A stretch of DNA of 13,551 bases from JBCBJZ01 sp038522635 (GCA_038522635.1 JBCBJZ010000106.1:1-13551); one strand, 5' to 3'. Numbered from the stretch's first letter, positions 7,174 through 13,551 are shown. The notes: generated from the sequence alone by a model not told the origin. Program-made: numbers and translations.

Positions 7174-8508
7174 TCAATTGAAGCGCGTGGGACGGAACGG
7201 GGCGAGCAACGGGTCCGGCTCACCGCCCCCCAACTCACCCGCGACCAGTTGGCCAATGATCGGCGCCAACGTGATGCCGCTGTGCATGCTGGCGATGTAA
7301 AGCCCGTCGACCCCACGGGCGCGGCCCACCGCCGGATACCCGTCGACCGGCATGGGCCGCACGCCGGAGACGATCTGCGCCAAACCAAGCTCGAGCCCTT
7401 GCGGCAAGTGATGGCGCAGCGCGGCTAACACATCATCCGCCACCGCCAGGGGATCAAGAGCGTCCGCCGACGTACCCTCGCGCACGCCTGAGAACGTCTC
7501 GCCAGCGATGAACCGGCCATCGCGCTCCTGGCGAAAATGCACACGCGGCGCCAGGATCACCCGCTCGACCAGCGGCGCGACGGGATGGGTGTGCACCACC
7601 AGACCACGGCGATTGTCCATGGGCAGACGTACATCGACGCTGGCCAACAGGTCGGCCGCAGCCGTGCCAGCCGCCACCACAATCTCGTCAGCGCGCATCA
7701 CACCGAACGCGGTGGCAACGCCGGTGACGCGGTCGCCATCGCGCCGCAGCGTGGCGTCGCATCCCAGCAGGCAGCGTGCGCCCTCTTGCGTGGCAGCTGT
7801 GATCAACAGGCGGGCGAGCGCGACGGGATCGATCGCCGCATCATCGGGGCAATGCAGCGCTGCCGGCTCCGCGGCTGATGCGGACGCAGGCTGCGAGCTG
7901 GGCTGCCAACTCGGCTGCGAACTCGGCTGCGAGCTGGGCCGCGATGGCGCACCGAGGTTGGCCACATGCGGCTCCAAGGCGCGAACCTGGGCCTGATCGA
8001 GCAACGCACACGCACAGCCCAGCCCCGTCAGCGTGGCCTGTTTGGCGCTCAGCACGCCAGGGTCAGGATCGAACAACAGGCTACCGCCGGTGCGCAGCAG
8101 ATCATCGACACCCAACGTGAGCGCCAGATCGCGGTAGGCCGCGAGGCTTGCCGCGCGCAGGCGAACATAATCGGGATTGTCGGTGGAGCCCGCGTTGATC
8201 CAGGCGAACGATTTTGACGTCGCCGCGCTCGCCGCCTGCGCCCGTTCGATGAGGGTTACCGCATGACCGGCACGCGCCAGGTTGTAAGTGATCGTCGCCC
8301 CGATGAGCCCGCCGCCGATCACGATCACCGACGGCTTGGCGCCATCGGTTGGCGTCCGTGCGCCAGTCGGCGCCGCGGTCTGTGCAGCAACGGAGGCTGC
8401 AGCGTGGGGGCCAGCACTAACCCGCGTGTCGGCCTGAGCGTTGACCCGCGTGTCGGCACCAGGGTTGGCCCAAGGCTCAGCGTGGGTGTCGGGCTCAGTC
8501 TGCACCAT
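7174..8508 (-). CDS. FAD-dependent oxidoreductase, DAO (D-amino-acid oxidase) family
   Basis: Flavoprotein of the DAO fold, whose relatives oxidise amino acids, sarcosine, glycine or similar amines; the substrate cannot be told here. The FAD-binding Rossmann motif is VIVIGGGLIGATITYNLARAG (GGGLIG at residues 65-70) followed by the acidic residue in LIE. SFAWINAG lies downstream. C-terminal family landmarks are SGVRPMPVDGYPAVGRA and LYIASMHSGITLAPIIGQLVAGE. The start is well set by GGAGGTGA at 8512-8519, a near-perfect Shine-Dalgarno just upstream of ATG 8508. Two oddities stand out: a low-complexity N-terminal extension of about 59 residues with an eight-residue duplication, and a Ser/Gln/Pro tandem insert at about 191-206. 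No signal peptide is seen, so it is probably cytoplasmic. It diverges from the DUF4399 gene. Confidence 0.9.
   Translation of the reverse strand: MVQTEPDTHAEPWANPGADTRVNAQADTRVSAGPHAAASVAAQTAAPTGARTPTDGAKPSVIVIGGGLIGATITYNLARAGHAVTLIERAQAASAATSKSFAWINAGSTDNPDYVRLRAASLAAYRDLALTLGVDDLLRTGGSLLFDPDPGVLSAKQATLTGLGCACALLDQAQVRALEPHVANLGAPSRPSSQPSSQPSWQPSSQPASASAAEPAALHCPDDAAIDPVALARLLITAATQEGARCLLGCDATLRRDGDRVTGVATAFGVMRADEIVVAAGTAAADLLASVDVRLPMDNRRGLVVHTHPVAPLVERVILAPRVHFRQERDGRFIAGETFSGVREGTSADALDPLAVADDVLAALRHHLPQGLELGLAQIVSGVRPMPVDGYPAVGRARGVDGLYIASMHSGITLAPIIGQLVAGELGGGEPDPLLAPFRPTRFN
7889..7936 (-). repeat. Four 12-bp tandem units inside the oxidoreductase gene
   Basis: Four near-identical units (GGCTGCGAGCTG type) run head to tail, with one to three differences between units. 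They encode an SSQP-type repeat between two parts of the flavoprotein and keep the frame. This is typical of slippage-generated expansion in a loop. Confidence 0.8.
8420..8457 (-). repeat. 24-bp duplication in the oxidoreductase N-terminal extension
   Basis: ACCCGCGTGTCGGC occurs at 8420-8433 and again at 8444-8457, a period of 24 bp. On the coding strand this gives an ADTRV-based eight-residue repeat within the extension that precedes the FAD-binding motif. Confidence 0.75.
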
Positions 8509-8658
8509 GGGTCACCTCCGTGTGACGATCCCGTGTGATCGGGGTCTCGCAGTTGCCAGAGCTTTCCGGATCGACGCATTCTAAACCGCGGTCGAGGAAC
8601 CTTCGCACGAACGAACGAAGCCACCGCACGCCACGTCCACCCCACGGAAGGAAACACC

Positions 8659-9180
8659 ATGACACGCAACCTGTTCAGCCGTACACCGCGCAGCCTCCGC
8701 ACCGGTATCTTGGCGGCGGGCGCCTTTGCCCTCGCGGCGAGCGGCACTGGCGCCGGCATGGGCATCGCCACCGGCATCGGCACCGCGCTTGCCGACGGTC
8801 ACGTCACGGCTTCGCCCAAGGGCGCCAGCGTCTATTTCGTCAACCTGAAGGACGGGGCCACGGTGAGCAGCCCGCTCAAGATCAACTTCGGGCTGTCAGG
8901 CATGGGGATCGCGCCCGCTGGCATCAAGAAAGCGGGCACCGGCCACCACCATCTGTTCATCGATCGCCCGCCGCTCGGCAAAGGCGAAGATGGCGCGGAC
9001 GAGCTAACCAACGCCATGCCTGCGGACGACAATCACAAGCACTTCGGCAAAGGGCAGACCGAAACGACGATCACGCTCCCACCTGGCAAACACACGTTGC
9101 AACTCGTTCTGGGCGACCACAACCACGTACCGCACGTGCCTCCCGTGGCCTCCAAGGTCATCACGATCACGGTGAAATAG
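8659..9180 (+). CDS. Exported DUF4399 protein
   Basis: A small periplasmic protein of 173 residues containing a DUF4399 domain, a family of unknown function. The N-terminus is a long signal peptide with an Arg-rich start and a Gly/Ala core ending in ALA, giving probable cleavage after residue 45 (before DGHV). The mature part is the family domain: VYFVNLKDGATVSSPLKINF, GTGHHHLFID, DDNHKHFGKGQTETTITL, PGKHTLQLVLGDHNHVPH and a terminal ITITV strand. The density of histidines (GHHHLFID, NHKHFG, DHNHVPH) would suit metal binding, but that is inference. ATG 8659 has GGAAGGA (8646-8652) at good spacing. The 150-base gap to the divergent oxidoreductase gene must hold promoters for both; only weak -35/-10 candidates are visible. 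Confidence 0.92.
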   Translation: MTRNLFSRTPRSLRTGILAAGAFALAASGTGAGMGIATGIGTALADGHVTASPKGASVYFVNLKDGATVSSPLKINFGLSGMGIAPAGIKKAGTGHHHLFIDRPPLGKGEDGADELTNAMPADDNHKHFGKGQTETTITLPPGKHTLQLVLGDHNHVPHVPPVASKVITITVK

Positions 9181-9186
9181 CATGAC

Positions 9187-9211
9187 GCGGGGCGCCATCA
9201 CGGCGTCCCGC
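9187..9211 (+). terminator. GC-rich hairpin after the DUF4399 gene
   Basis: GCGGGGCGCC (9187-9196) pairs with GGCGTCCCGC (9202-9211), with nine Watson-Crick pairs and one G-T, around a five-base loop. It begins six bases after the stop codon. There is no T-run, so it may act as a weak terminator or an mRNA 3' end stabiliser rather than a classical intrinsic terminator. R1 copy C starts 17 bases further on. Confidence 0.5.
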
Positions 9212-9227
9212 CGACGGCGATGCGGCC

Positions 9228-9375
9228 CTAGATCATCGGGCGATCGATCGGGATCACCACAGGTGAGCCCGAAATCGCCCAAAGAGATCTGAATCTTAAA
9301 ATGCAGAGCAACGGGCGCAAAGGGAAGGCGTGAGTGTTTAAGCCGGCGAATCACACGTTGCGCCCGTTGCCCTAG
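9228..9375 (-). repeat. R1 repeat, copy C, inverted
   Basis: Read on the - strand this matches copies A and B end to end. A frame-preserving loss of AAA in hairpin 1 converts the bulged stem into an unbroken GCAACGGGCGCAA/TTGCGCCCGTTGC stem of 13 pairs. The second hairpin is intact: GGGCGAT/ATCGCCC, and GGGCTCACC opposite GGTGATCCC. The copy is bounded by CTAG at both ends (9228-9231 and 9372-9375), and the right-hand CTAG is shared with the start of R2. It lies in the intergenic space after the DUF4399 gene. Confidence 0.9.
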
Positions 9376-9418
9376 AGTTCATCCGCTTCAGGTGGAATGA
9401 CCTGAGGCGAAAGATGAA
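9372..9418 (+). repeat. R2 palindromic repeat, copy 1
   Basis: Begins CTAGAGTTCATCCGC and is an imperfect palindrome. TTCATC (9378-9383) pairs with GATGAA (9413-9418), and CAGGT (9389-9393) pairs with ACCTG (9400-9404) around a six-base loop. The first 41 bases match the right edge of the window (13511-13551) with one difference. Short palindromes of this general type, with a CAGGTGGAA-like centre, are familiar as dispersed intergenic repeats in alphaproteobacteria (recalled, not searched). Nothing else is evident between here and the tRNA. Confidence 0.85.
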
Positions 9419-9525
9419 AGCGGTCAGGGCGCGGGTTGCGGCGCACACTCGTTAAGGGCTGCGGGCAATGTCGATGCTGGATTTGGCCGGATCGCCGACG
9501 TACCCGGTTCGTCGCTAGAAAACCG

Positions 9526-9601
9526 TGGTGCCCAGGGGCGGAATCGAACCACCGACACTGCGATTTTCAGTCGCATGCTCTACCAACTGAGCTACCTGGG
9601 C
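9526..9601 (-). tRNA. tRNA-Phe (anticodon GAA)
   Basis: A 76-base gene with encoded CCA. On the - strand the acceptor arm GCCCAGG pairs with CCTGGGC, followed by discriminator A and CCA. The D-arm contains AGCTCAGTTGGTAGAGC. The anticodon loop reads CTGAAAA with GAA at positions 34-36 (9568-9566), and the T-arm contains GGTTCGATTCC. All four arms can be drawn. It lies downstream of yacG on the same strand, an arrangement I associate with Rhizobiales-type genomes. Confidence 0.97.
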
Positions 9602-9661
9602 AGGACTTGGCGTTGACGCGGTCGGGCTCGTCTGAGAGGCCAGCGTCGCCGAAGTTCGGGC

Positions 9662-9690
9662 GTTATAGTGAGTTGCCCGCAGGCTGTCTA
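9662..9690 (-). promoter_or_regulatory. Sigma-70-type promoter for tRNA-Phe
   Basis: On the - strand TAGACA (9690-9685) and TATAAC (9667-9662) are separated by exactly 17 bases; each hexamer matches consensus at five of six positions. Transcription would start near 9655, giving a 5' leader of about 54 bases for RNase P to remove. The GC-rich stretch after the -10 (GCCCGAA) resembles the discriminator of stringently controlled stable-RNA promoters (inference). Confidence 0.75.
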
Positions 9691-9792
9691 CCGCGAATGC
9701 CGCCCGGTTTGAAGCGCTGCCAAATGTGCCGTGCGAGAGCCTCTCGCAACATGCCCTCTCCTGCTAAGCATGGCCGACGGGGCCATCAAAGC

Positions 9793-10074
9793 CTAATATT
9801 CGCCGTTGCGGTCGGAGCCGGGCGGCGTGCCGTGCCCCGCTGCTGCGGCGTCGTCGCCGTCTTCATCGTCATCGGCGTGACCAGCGATCGCGTAGACCCC
9901 GCCTAGCCAGCGCGCGAGGTCAACGTCGGCGCAGCGGCGCGAACAGAACGGCCGGTAGTCCTGCACCGTCTCAGCCTTGCAGATCGGGCACCGTGCAACC
10001 CGCCGCGCGCTCGGCGCCCCGGCATCGCTCAGCCTACCGGCTCCGCCTTGTTCGATCGGTGTGCTCTGCCCCAT
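9793..10074 (-). CDS. yacG: Zinc-binding protein YacG (DNA gyrase inhibitor family)
   Basis: A small zinc protein; the E. coli member binds GyrB and inhibits DNA gyrase. The zinc site is visible as CPIC (Cys29, Cys32) and FCSRRC (Cys44, Cys48), followed by the family signature ADVDLARWL. The CX2C-X11-CX3C spacing is the shorter form; E. coli YacG has X15. The C-terminus is an acidic Asp/Ala/Gly tail. The start is uncertain. ATG 10074 has GGGCGG seven bases upstream; ATG 10080 and GTG 10104 are also in frame and would lengthen a poorly conserved N-terminus. It follows maf on the same strand after a gap of about 90 bases. Confidence 0.9.
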   Translation of the reverse strand: MGQSTPIEQGGAGRLSDAGAPSARRVARCPICKAETVQDYRPFCSRRCADVDLARWLGGVYAIAGHADDDEDGDDAAAAGHGTPPGSDRNGEY

Positions 10075-10165
10075 GATCATACCGCCCTGCTGTTCCCGTT
10101 TCACGCCCGCAGGCTCTCACGATGCTCGGCCTGCCCGTCACCGTCACCTTCGCTGATGCGCACGC

Positions 10166-10912
10166 TCACTCCGGGTCGGCTTCGCCGGCCCGCAGCCAAT
10201 TGAAATGCAACGGAAAGCCTTCGCCCGACAACAGGCCCACCACTTCCGTCAGCGGCAACCCGACCACATTCGTGTAGGACCCGGACAGCTTCTGCACGAA
10301 GCAGCCGGCCAACCCCTGGATCGCGTAGCCACCCGCCTTGTCACGCCACTCGCGCGAGGCGATGTAGCTTTCGATCTCGTTCTTCGACAGCCGCTTGAAG
10401 CGCACCTTGGTCTCGACGATCTTGATCCGCATGCGGTCGTCCGGCGTGATCATGCACATCGACGTCAGCACTTTGTGCGAACGCCCGGACAATAACTGCA
10501 AGGCTGCGACGGCTTCTTCGACGTACTGAGGTTTGACCAGGATGCGCCGTCCCACGGCCACCACCGTGTCGGCCGCGACGATGTAGGCATCCGCAATATC
10601 GACATCGTTGGCGATCTGATCGCGCGCGTCCTCGGCTTTCGCCCGGGACAACCGGTTGGCAAGCGTGCGCGGCATTTCCCCCCGCCGCGGGGTCTCATCG
10701 ATCGCAGCAGGACGCAGCGCGTCGGGCTCCACGCCCACCTGGCCGAGCAGCATCAGGCGCCGTGGCGACGCGCTCGCCAGGACCAGCTTGGGCCGCAATG
10801 AGGCCCGTCGCCCGGACGGTTTGGTCCGTGCCCGTTGCTGGCGCAGCGTCTCGCGCCGGGGACCGTCGGTCCTATTTAAAGCGGTAAGTGATCCGGCCTT
10901 TGGTGAGGTCAT
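10166..10912 (-). CDS. maf: Maf-family nucleotide pyrophosphatase
   Basis: Maf proteins hydrolyse nucleoside triphosphates, often dTTP, UTP or modified nucleotides, to the monophosphate and are thought to clear non-canonical nucleotides. Signatures: LVLASASPRRLMLL (residues 43-56), AADTVVAVGRRILVKP (113-128), the SREWRDKAGGYAIQG block and SYTNVVGLPL near the C-terminus. The DTVV aspartate is the expected catalytic residue. The reading frame starts at ATG 10912, inside infA, overlapping it by 41 bases; GGAG of the infA sequence lies about ten bases upstream. The resulting 40-residue Arg-rich leader is not part of the family fold. The only other in-frame start before the motif is TTG 10798, which gives a standard-length protein. 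The body of the gene is certain; its start is not. Confidence 0.93.
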   Translation of the reverse strand: MTSPKAGSLTALNRTDGPRRETLRQQRARTKPSGRRASLRPKLVLASASPRRLMLLGQVGVEPDALRPAAIDETPRRGEMPRTLANRLSRAKAEDARDQIANDVDIADAYIVAADTVVAVGRRILVKPQYVEEAVAALQLLSGRSHKVLTSMCMITPDDRMRIKIVETKVRFKRLSKNEIESYIASREWRDKAGGYAIQGLAGCFVQKLSGSYTNVVGLPLTEVVGLLSGEGFPLHFNWLRAGEADPE

Positions 10913-11090
10913 AGGGCGTCATCTCCACCAAAACCTTGTCACCGGCAAGAACGCGAATGCGGTTCTTGCGCATACGCCCGGCCGTGTGGGCGATGATCTC
11001 GTGCTCGTTTTCTAGCTTCACCCGAAACGTGGCGTTGGGGAGCAGTTCGCTCACCACACCTGGAAACTCGAGCAACTCTTCTTTGGCCAT
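10872..11090 (-). CDS. infA: Translation initiation factor IF-1
   Basis: A 72-residue S1-like OB-fold protein that binds the 30S A-site and helps select the initiator tRNA with IF-2 and IF-3. The sequence is a textbook IF-1: MAKEELLEFPGVVSELLPNA, TFRVKLENEHEIIAHTAGRM, RKNRIRVLAGDKVLVEMTPY, and a C-terminus ending GRITYRFK. It is full length. GAGAGG lies four bases before the ATG, a good Shine-Dalgarno. It is the first gene of an apparent infA-maf-yacG operon. Confidence 0.98.
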   Translation of the reverse strand: MAKEELLEFPGVVSELLPNATFRVKLENEHEIIAHTAGRMRKNRIRVLAGDKVLVEMTPYDLTKGRITYRFK

Positions 11091-11547
11091 AAAACCTCTC
11101 TGTGCGACCCCATAATCCCGCGTGATACGCCGAGGATCTGTGCTCCTAACACCCCCGATCCCAGCGCATCTTCGTGCCCGTCAATGTTCTCATTTTCATG
11201 CAATGGCATCGCGTGCCAGCGCCACATCGACGAGCGCCGGCCAGCAACCTTGGCGGAAACATGAGGTAAAGCGCCCCATCGGCGCTGCCTTATACTTAGG
11301 ATGATCGCAAGCCACTTCCAGGCCGTGTGCCACCACCATCGACGTTGGTCGCGCCCAGCCTTGCCCGCTCTTCACCTTTCGCAAACCGCTTACCACAGCC
11401 GCGTCCCAGTGCAAAACACGCCCAATTCTGCCGCATTCGTGCCGCCGGCTGTGCGGTCGTTTGAGCGGACTGAAACCATTTGGCCGTAGAATCGCCCCGC
11501 TGAACGGCCTTATGATGCGTTCAACGACATCGTTGTGCGCTCGCGTT

Positions 11548-11568
11548 GTGCACGCCTTGTGCGTGCAC
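11548..11568. promoter_or_regulatory. Perfect dyad upstream of the EF-hand gene (possible operator)
   Basis: GTGCACGC (11548-11555) and GCGTGCAC (11561-11568) form a perfect eight-base inverted repeat with a five-base spacer, about 68 bases before the EF-hand gene ATG. A direct repeat, CGTTGTGC (11531-11538 and 11544-11551), overlaps it. The arrangement suits a transcription-factor site, or a hairpin if transcribed. The rest of the 545-base gap between infA and this gene (11091-11635) shows no convincing gene. I could not pick a good sigma-70 promoter by eye for infA or the EF-hand gene. Confidence 0.4.
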
Positions 11569-11635
11569 CGCTTAGCGCATCGGACGGCCCCTGCAACCGC
11601 GCCGGCTTCAAGGCGTGCTCCAACGGGTTTTGATA

Positions 11636-13399
11636 ATGATCTTACGTGCTCTCTTGCTGCCCTGCCTGCTGCTCACTTTGATGCACGCGCCTTCGCTCGC
11701 CCAGTCGAACAAGGAGCCGTTGAACGGCGAGGCGTGGGTGAAAAAGATGATGGCGAAGCACCTACGACCGGGCGGCACGTGGAACCGCGTGCGTGATGAT
11801 ATGCGCCGCCTGTTCTTCTGGACCGATCTTGACGGCAACGGCGTCAGCAAAAGCGATCACGATACACTGGACCTGATCGCGCGCGCCAAACTGCGGGGCA
11901 AACGACTGGGCCTGCTGCTGGGCTACGATCTCAACGGTGATGGCCGCATCACGCGCGATGAGTTGCGCAAGAGCCTATCGAAGAGCGCGCTTAATACGTT
12001 GCCGCGCGCGGACCGCTTTGATGGCACCGGCTCGGATGCGCACGAGCGCGCGCTGGTGAAGGCGATCGATCGCTTGATGGCGCGCGACAAGAATGGCGAT
12101 GGGGTTCTGGAGGCCAGTGAGATCGTGACCGGCACGGTGCGCGCCGATCGCGCCTACCGGTTCCGCGGCAACCGCTGGAGCTATTCATACCGTCAGCGCG
12201 TGCCGCTCAACTTGGATGAAGACGGCGATGGCGTGGTCTCGCTCAAGGAGTACGAGGGCTTAATCCAGCTCATCTTCGCGCAAGTGGATAACGACGGGAA
12301 CCGCATCATCTCGATGCGCGAGGCGAAAGACTACGCGGTACGCACCGGCAATCTGACGATGGCGCGACGGCTGAAGTTACGCGAAGACCGCCAGCGCCGT
12401 TCGCTTGAACGGCGGGTGCGCCAATGCGGACTGCCGACGCTGAAGACGCCCGGCCCGCTGGTGCTCGTGAGCGCCTATGAGGGTGCAGGGCTCTCCACGC
12501 TCAGCGTTGGTCCGCAGGGCGATCCGATCAGCGTTGCCGATGTCACGATCGAACCGGGCACGAGCAAACTGCACCTGGTCCTGTCCAGCTACAAGGGCAT
12601 CATCTGGCGCTTCAACGGGGCCGTCGATCGTGTGGAGACGGTGATTGCGACCTCGCAAACCTCGCGCGGGCGCCCCCGCACCAAAGGCTTTTCGCTGTTG
12701 AAGCGGTCGTCGTGGCGCAATCGTTTCAAACGGTTCCGCACGGTGCGCTCCGGGATCGTCGGGGTGCCAAAGGACAAGGTCTTTTTTACCAAGACGTCCG
12801 GGTGCCTCAACTATCTGACCAACCTGCGCAAATCCTCGCGTCGGCGGGCCACGCAGTCGATCGAAGCGCTGCTTGGCCGCTCCCCTGACGTGATCACCGG
12901 CGCCTATCGCATGCGGGCCGCCTTCGTGCCGTCGGGCCGCCTTGTGAACACGAACACGCCCCTGCCGGGCGCCATGACGGGGGATGCCGAGGGCCCGGGC
13001 GCGGGCCTTTGGCGGCGGATGCTGAACGACGTGCCAGGCGGCCTCATCGCGCTTGAGCCCGGCACGGTCGCTGCGCCCAAGCCGTTGTCATCGCTGCCCC
13101 TGTTGCCGCGCGAAGCGGGCATCGCCCAGCTCCTCAAGGACGGGGCCCTCGTGGTCGAAGCGATGGGGCGTTCGGTGCAGGTGCACGACGGCAAGCCGAA
13201 GCTGGTCGAGATGCCAACGTCGTTCCGCGTGACCCGCGACATCACGTTGCCGGCGGGCCTTGCGGGATGGCGCGGCGTCCAGTTTATCCTCGAAAAGGGC
13301 GTGAGCGTGCCCAAGGGCGATAAGGGCACCGCCTGCATCCGGCGGGAAGGCGAGAAGCGGCCCGTCGGACGCCTTAAGGTCTGCCCGCCGCGGGTGTGA
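11636..13399 (+). CDS. Exported EF-hand protein with unrecognised C-terminal domain
   Basis: Function unknown. The N-terminus is a signal peptide (MILRALLLPCLLLTLMHAPS) with likely cleavage at SLAQ. Five EF-hand loops follow, numbered from ATG 11636. DLDGNGVSKSDH (64-75) is degenerate at its last position. DLNGDGRITRDE (98-109), DKNGDGVLEASE (151-162) and DEDGDGVVSLKE (194-205) are canonical. DNDGNRIISMRE (218-229) has Arg for the usual Gly. The remaining 350 or so residues are strand-rich, with LVLVSAYEGAG and KLHLVLSSYKGIIWRFNGAV standing out, a basic Arg/Lys-rich middle, and four cysteines that could form disulphides. I infer a periplasmic or secreted calcium-binding protein. ATG 11636 is chosen because the signal peptide then starts at residue 1 and CGGG lies upstream. 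GTG 11615 and TTG 11630 are alternatives. It is monocistronic within the window. Confidence 0.85.
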   Translation: MILRALLLPCLLLTLMHAPSLAQSNKEPLNGEAWVKKMMAKHLRPGGTWNRVRDDMRRLFFWTDLDGNGVSKSDHDTLDLIARAKLRGKRLGLLLGYDLNGDGRITRDELRKSLSKSALNTLPRADRFDGTGSDAHERALVKAIDRLMARDKNGDGVLEASEIVTGTVRADRAYRFRGNRWSYSYRQRVPLNLDEDGDGVVSLKEYEGLIQLIFAQVDNDGNRIISMREAKDYAVRTGNLTMARRLKLREDRQRRSLERRVRQCGLPTLKTPGPLVLVSAYEGAGLSTLSVGPQGDPISVADVTIEPGTSKLHLVLSSYKGIIWRFNGAVDRVETVIATSQTSRGRPRTKGFSLLKRSSWRNRFKRFRTVRSGIVGVPKDKVFFTKTSGCLNYLTNLRKSSRRRATQSIEALLGRSPDVITGAYRMRAAFVPSGRLVNTNTPLPGAMTGDAEGPGAGLWRRMLNDVPGGLIALEPGTVAAPKPLSSLPLLPREAGIAQLLKDGALVVEAMGRSVQVHDGKPKLVEMPTSFRVTRDITLPAGLAGWRGVQFILEKGVSVPKGDKGTACIRREGEKRPVGRLKVCPPRV

Positions 13400-13510
13400 C
13401 GCACGCCTGCCGGCCACCGTTGGGCGGGCCATCGGGCTGCAGCTCACGGATTGCAGCTTAAAGGGACGGTGCTGCCAAACAGGTTCACAAGCGATCCAAC
13501 CCACCACGAC

Positions 13511-13551
13511 CTAGAGTTCATCCGCTTCAGGTGGAATCACCTGAGGCGAAA
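13511..13551 (+). repeat. R2 palindromic repeat, copy 2 (cut by the window end)
   Basis: Matches R2 copy 1 (9372 onward) over 41 bases with one difference, in the same orientation. The change (G to C) restores a longer central stem, CAGGTG/CACCTG around GAAT. The outer right arm lies beyond the window. The roughly 110 bases between the EF-hand gene stop and this repeat hold nothing I can name. Confidence 0.85.

Noticed and set aside
8553..8584. TTGCCA plus an AT-rich stretch as promoter of the DUF4399 gene
   Set aside because: No -10-like hexamer matches well at 16-18 bases; the best candidates need spacing of 18-20 with poor matches.
9436..9906. A 156-codon + strand open frame across the tRNA
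   Set aside because: Its middle (PGAESNHRHCDFQSHALPTE) is the antisense of the tRNA-Phe gene, a familiar false protein; it also covers the yacG 3' end.
11196..11414. A 72-codon - strand open frame upstream of infA
   Set aside because: It needs a TTG start without a ribosome binding site, and its third-position GC (about 64% by hand count) is not clearly coding. No motif is recognised.
13436..13458. GCTGCA...TGCAGC inverted repeat after the EF-hand gene as a terminator
   Set aside because: It has only six pairs with a loop of about ten bases and no T-run, so support is too weak.

Overview
The window is GC-rich DNA, most likely from an alphaproteobacterium. The evidence is a CpaC/CpaD/TadG-type pilus cluster, the infA-maf-yacG gene order with tRNA-Phe(GAA) just downstream, a CX2C-X11-CX3C YacG, and several secreted proteins of types common in that class. 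I cannot place the genus from sequence alone.

Layout. (1) Positions 1-4732, + strand: a tight-adherence (Tad/Flp) pilus module. An outer-membrane secretin (cpaC) is coupled by an ATGA overlap to a lipoprotein (cpaD), followed by a TadG-like protein with a von Willebrand A domain. (2) Positions 4797-6982, - strand: tRNA-dihydrouridine synthase dusA overlaps a TauE/SafE-type permease by four bases (GTGA). (3) Positions 7174-9180: a FAD-dependent DAO-family oxidoreductase (-) diverges from a small exported DUF4399 protein (+). (4) Positions 9526-11090, - strand: translation factor gene infA, nucleotide pyrophosphatase maf, zinc protein yacG, then tRNA-Phe with its own well-formed sigma-70-type promoter. 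(5) Positions 11636-13399, + strand: an exported protein with five EF-hand loops and a long unrecognised C-terminal region.

The most striking feature is a family of structured repeats. A roughly 148-bp element (here R1) occurs as three near-complete copies (1-149, 2929-3076, and 9228-9375 inverted), one right-half copy (4741-4799) and one short fragment (2775-2808). Each full copy folds as two adjacent imperfect hairpins. The copy at 2929-3076 lies inside the tadG reading frame and appears to be translated, adding about 49 residues ahead of the membrane segment. The same frame is open in the other two full copies, and a three-base indel keeps it open. The right-half copy supplies the stop codon of the TauE/SafE gene. 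This resembles, by analogy only, the Rickettsia palindromic elements that insert in frame into genes. A second, unrelated palindromic repeat (R2) occurs at 9372-9418 and at the right edge of the window, and the first R2 copy abuts an R1 copy at a CTAG.

Gene functions follow from recognisable family motifs. The repeats, hairpins and promoters are read by eye, without any search or folding software.
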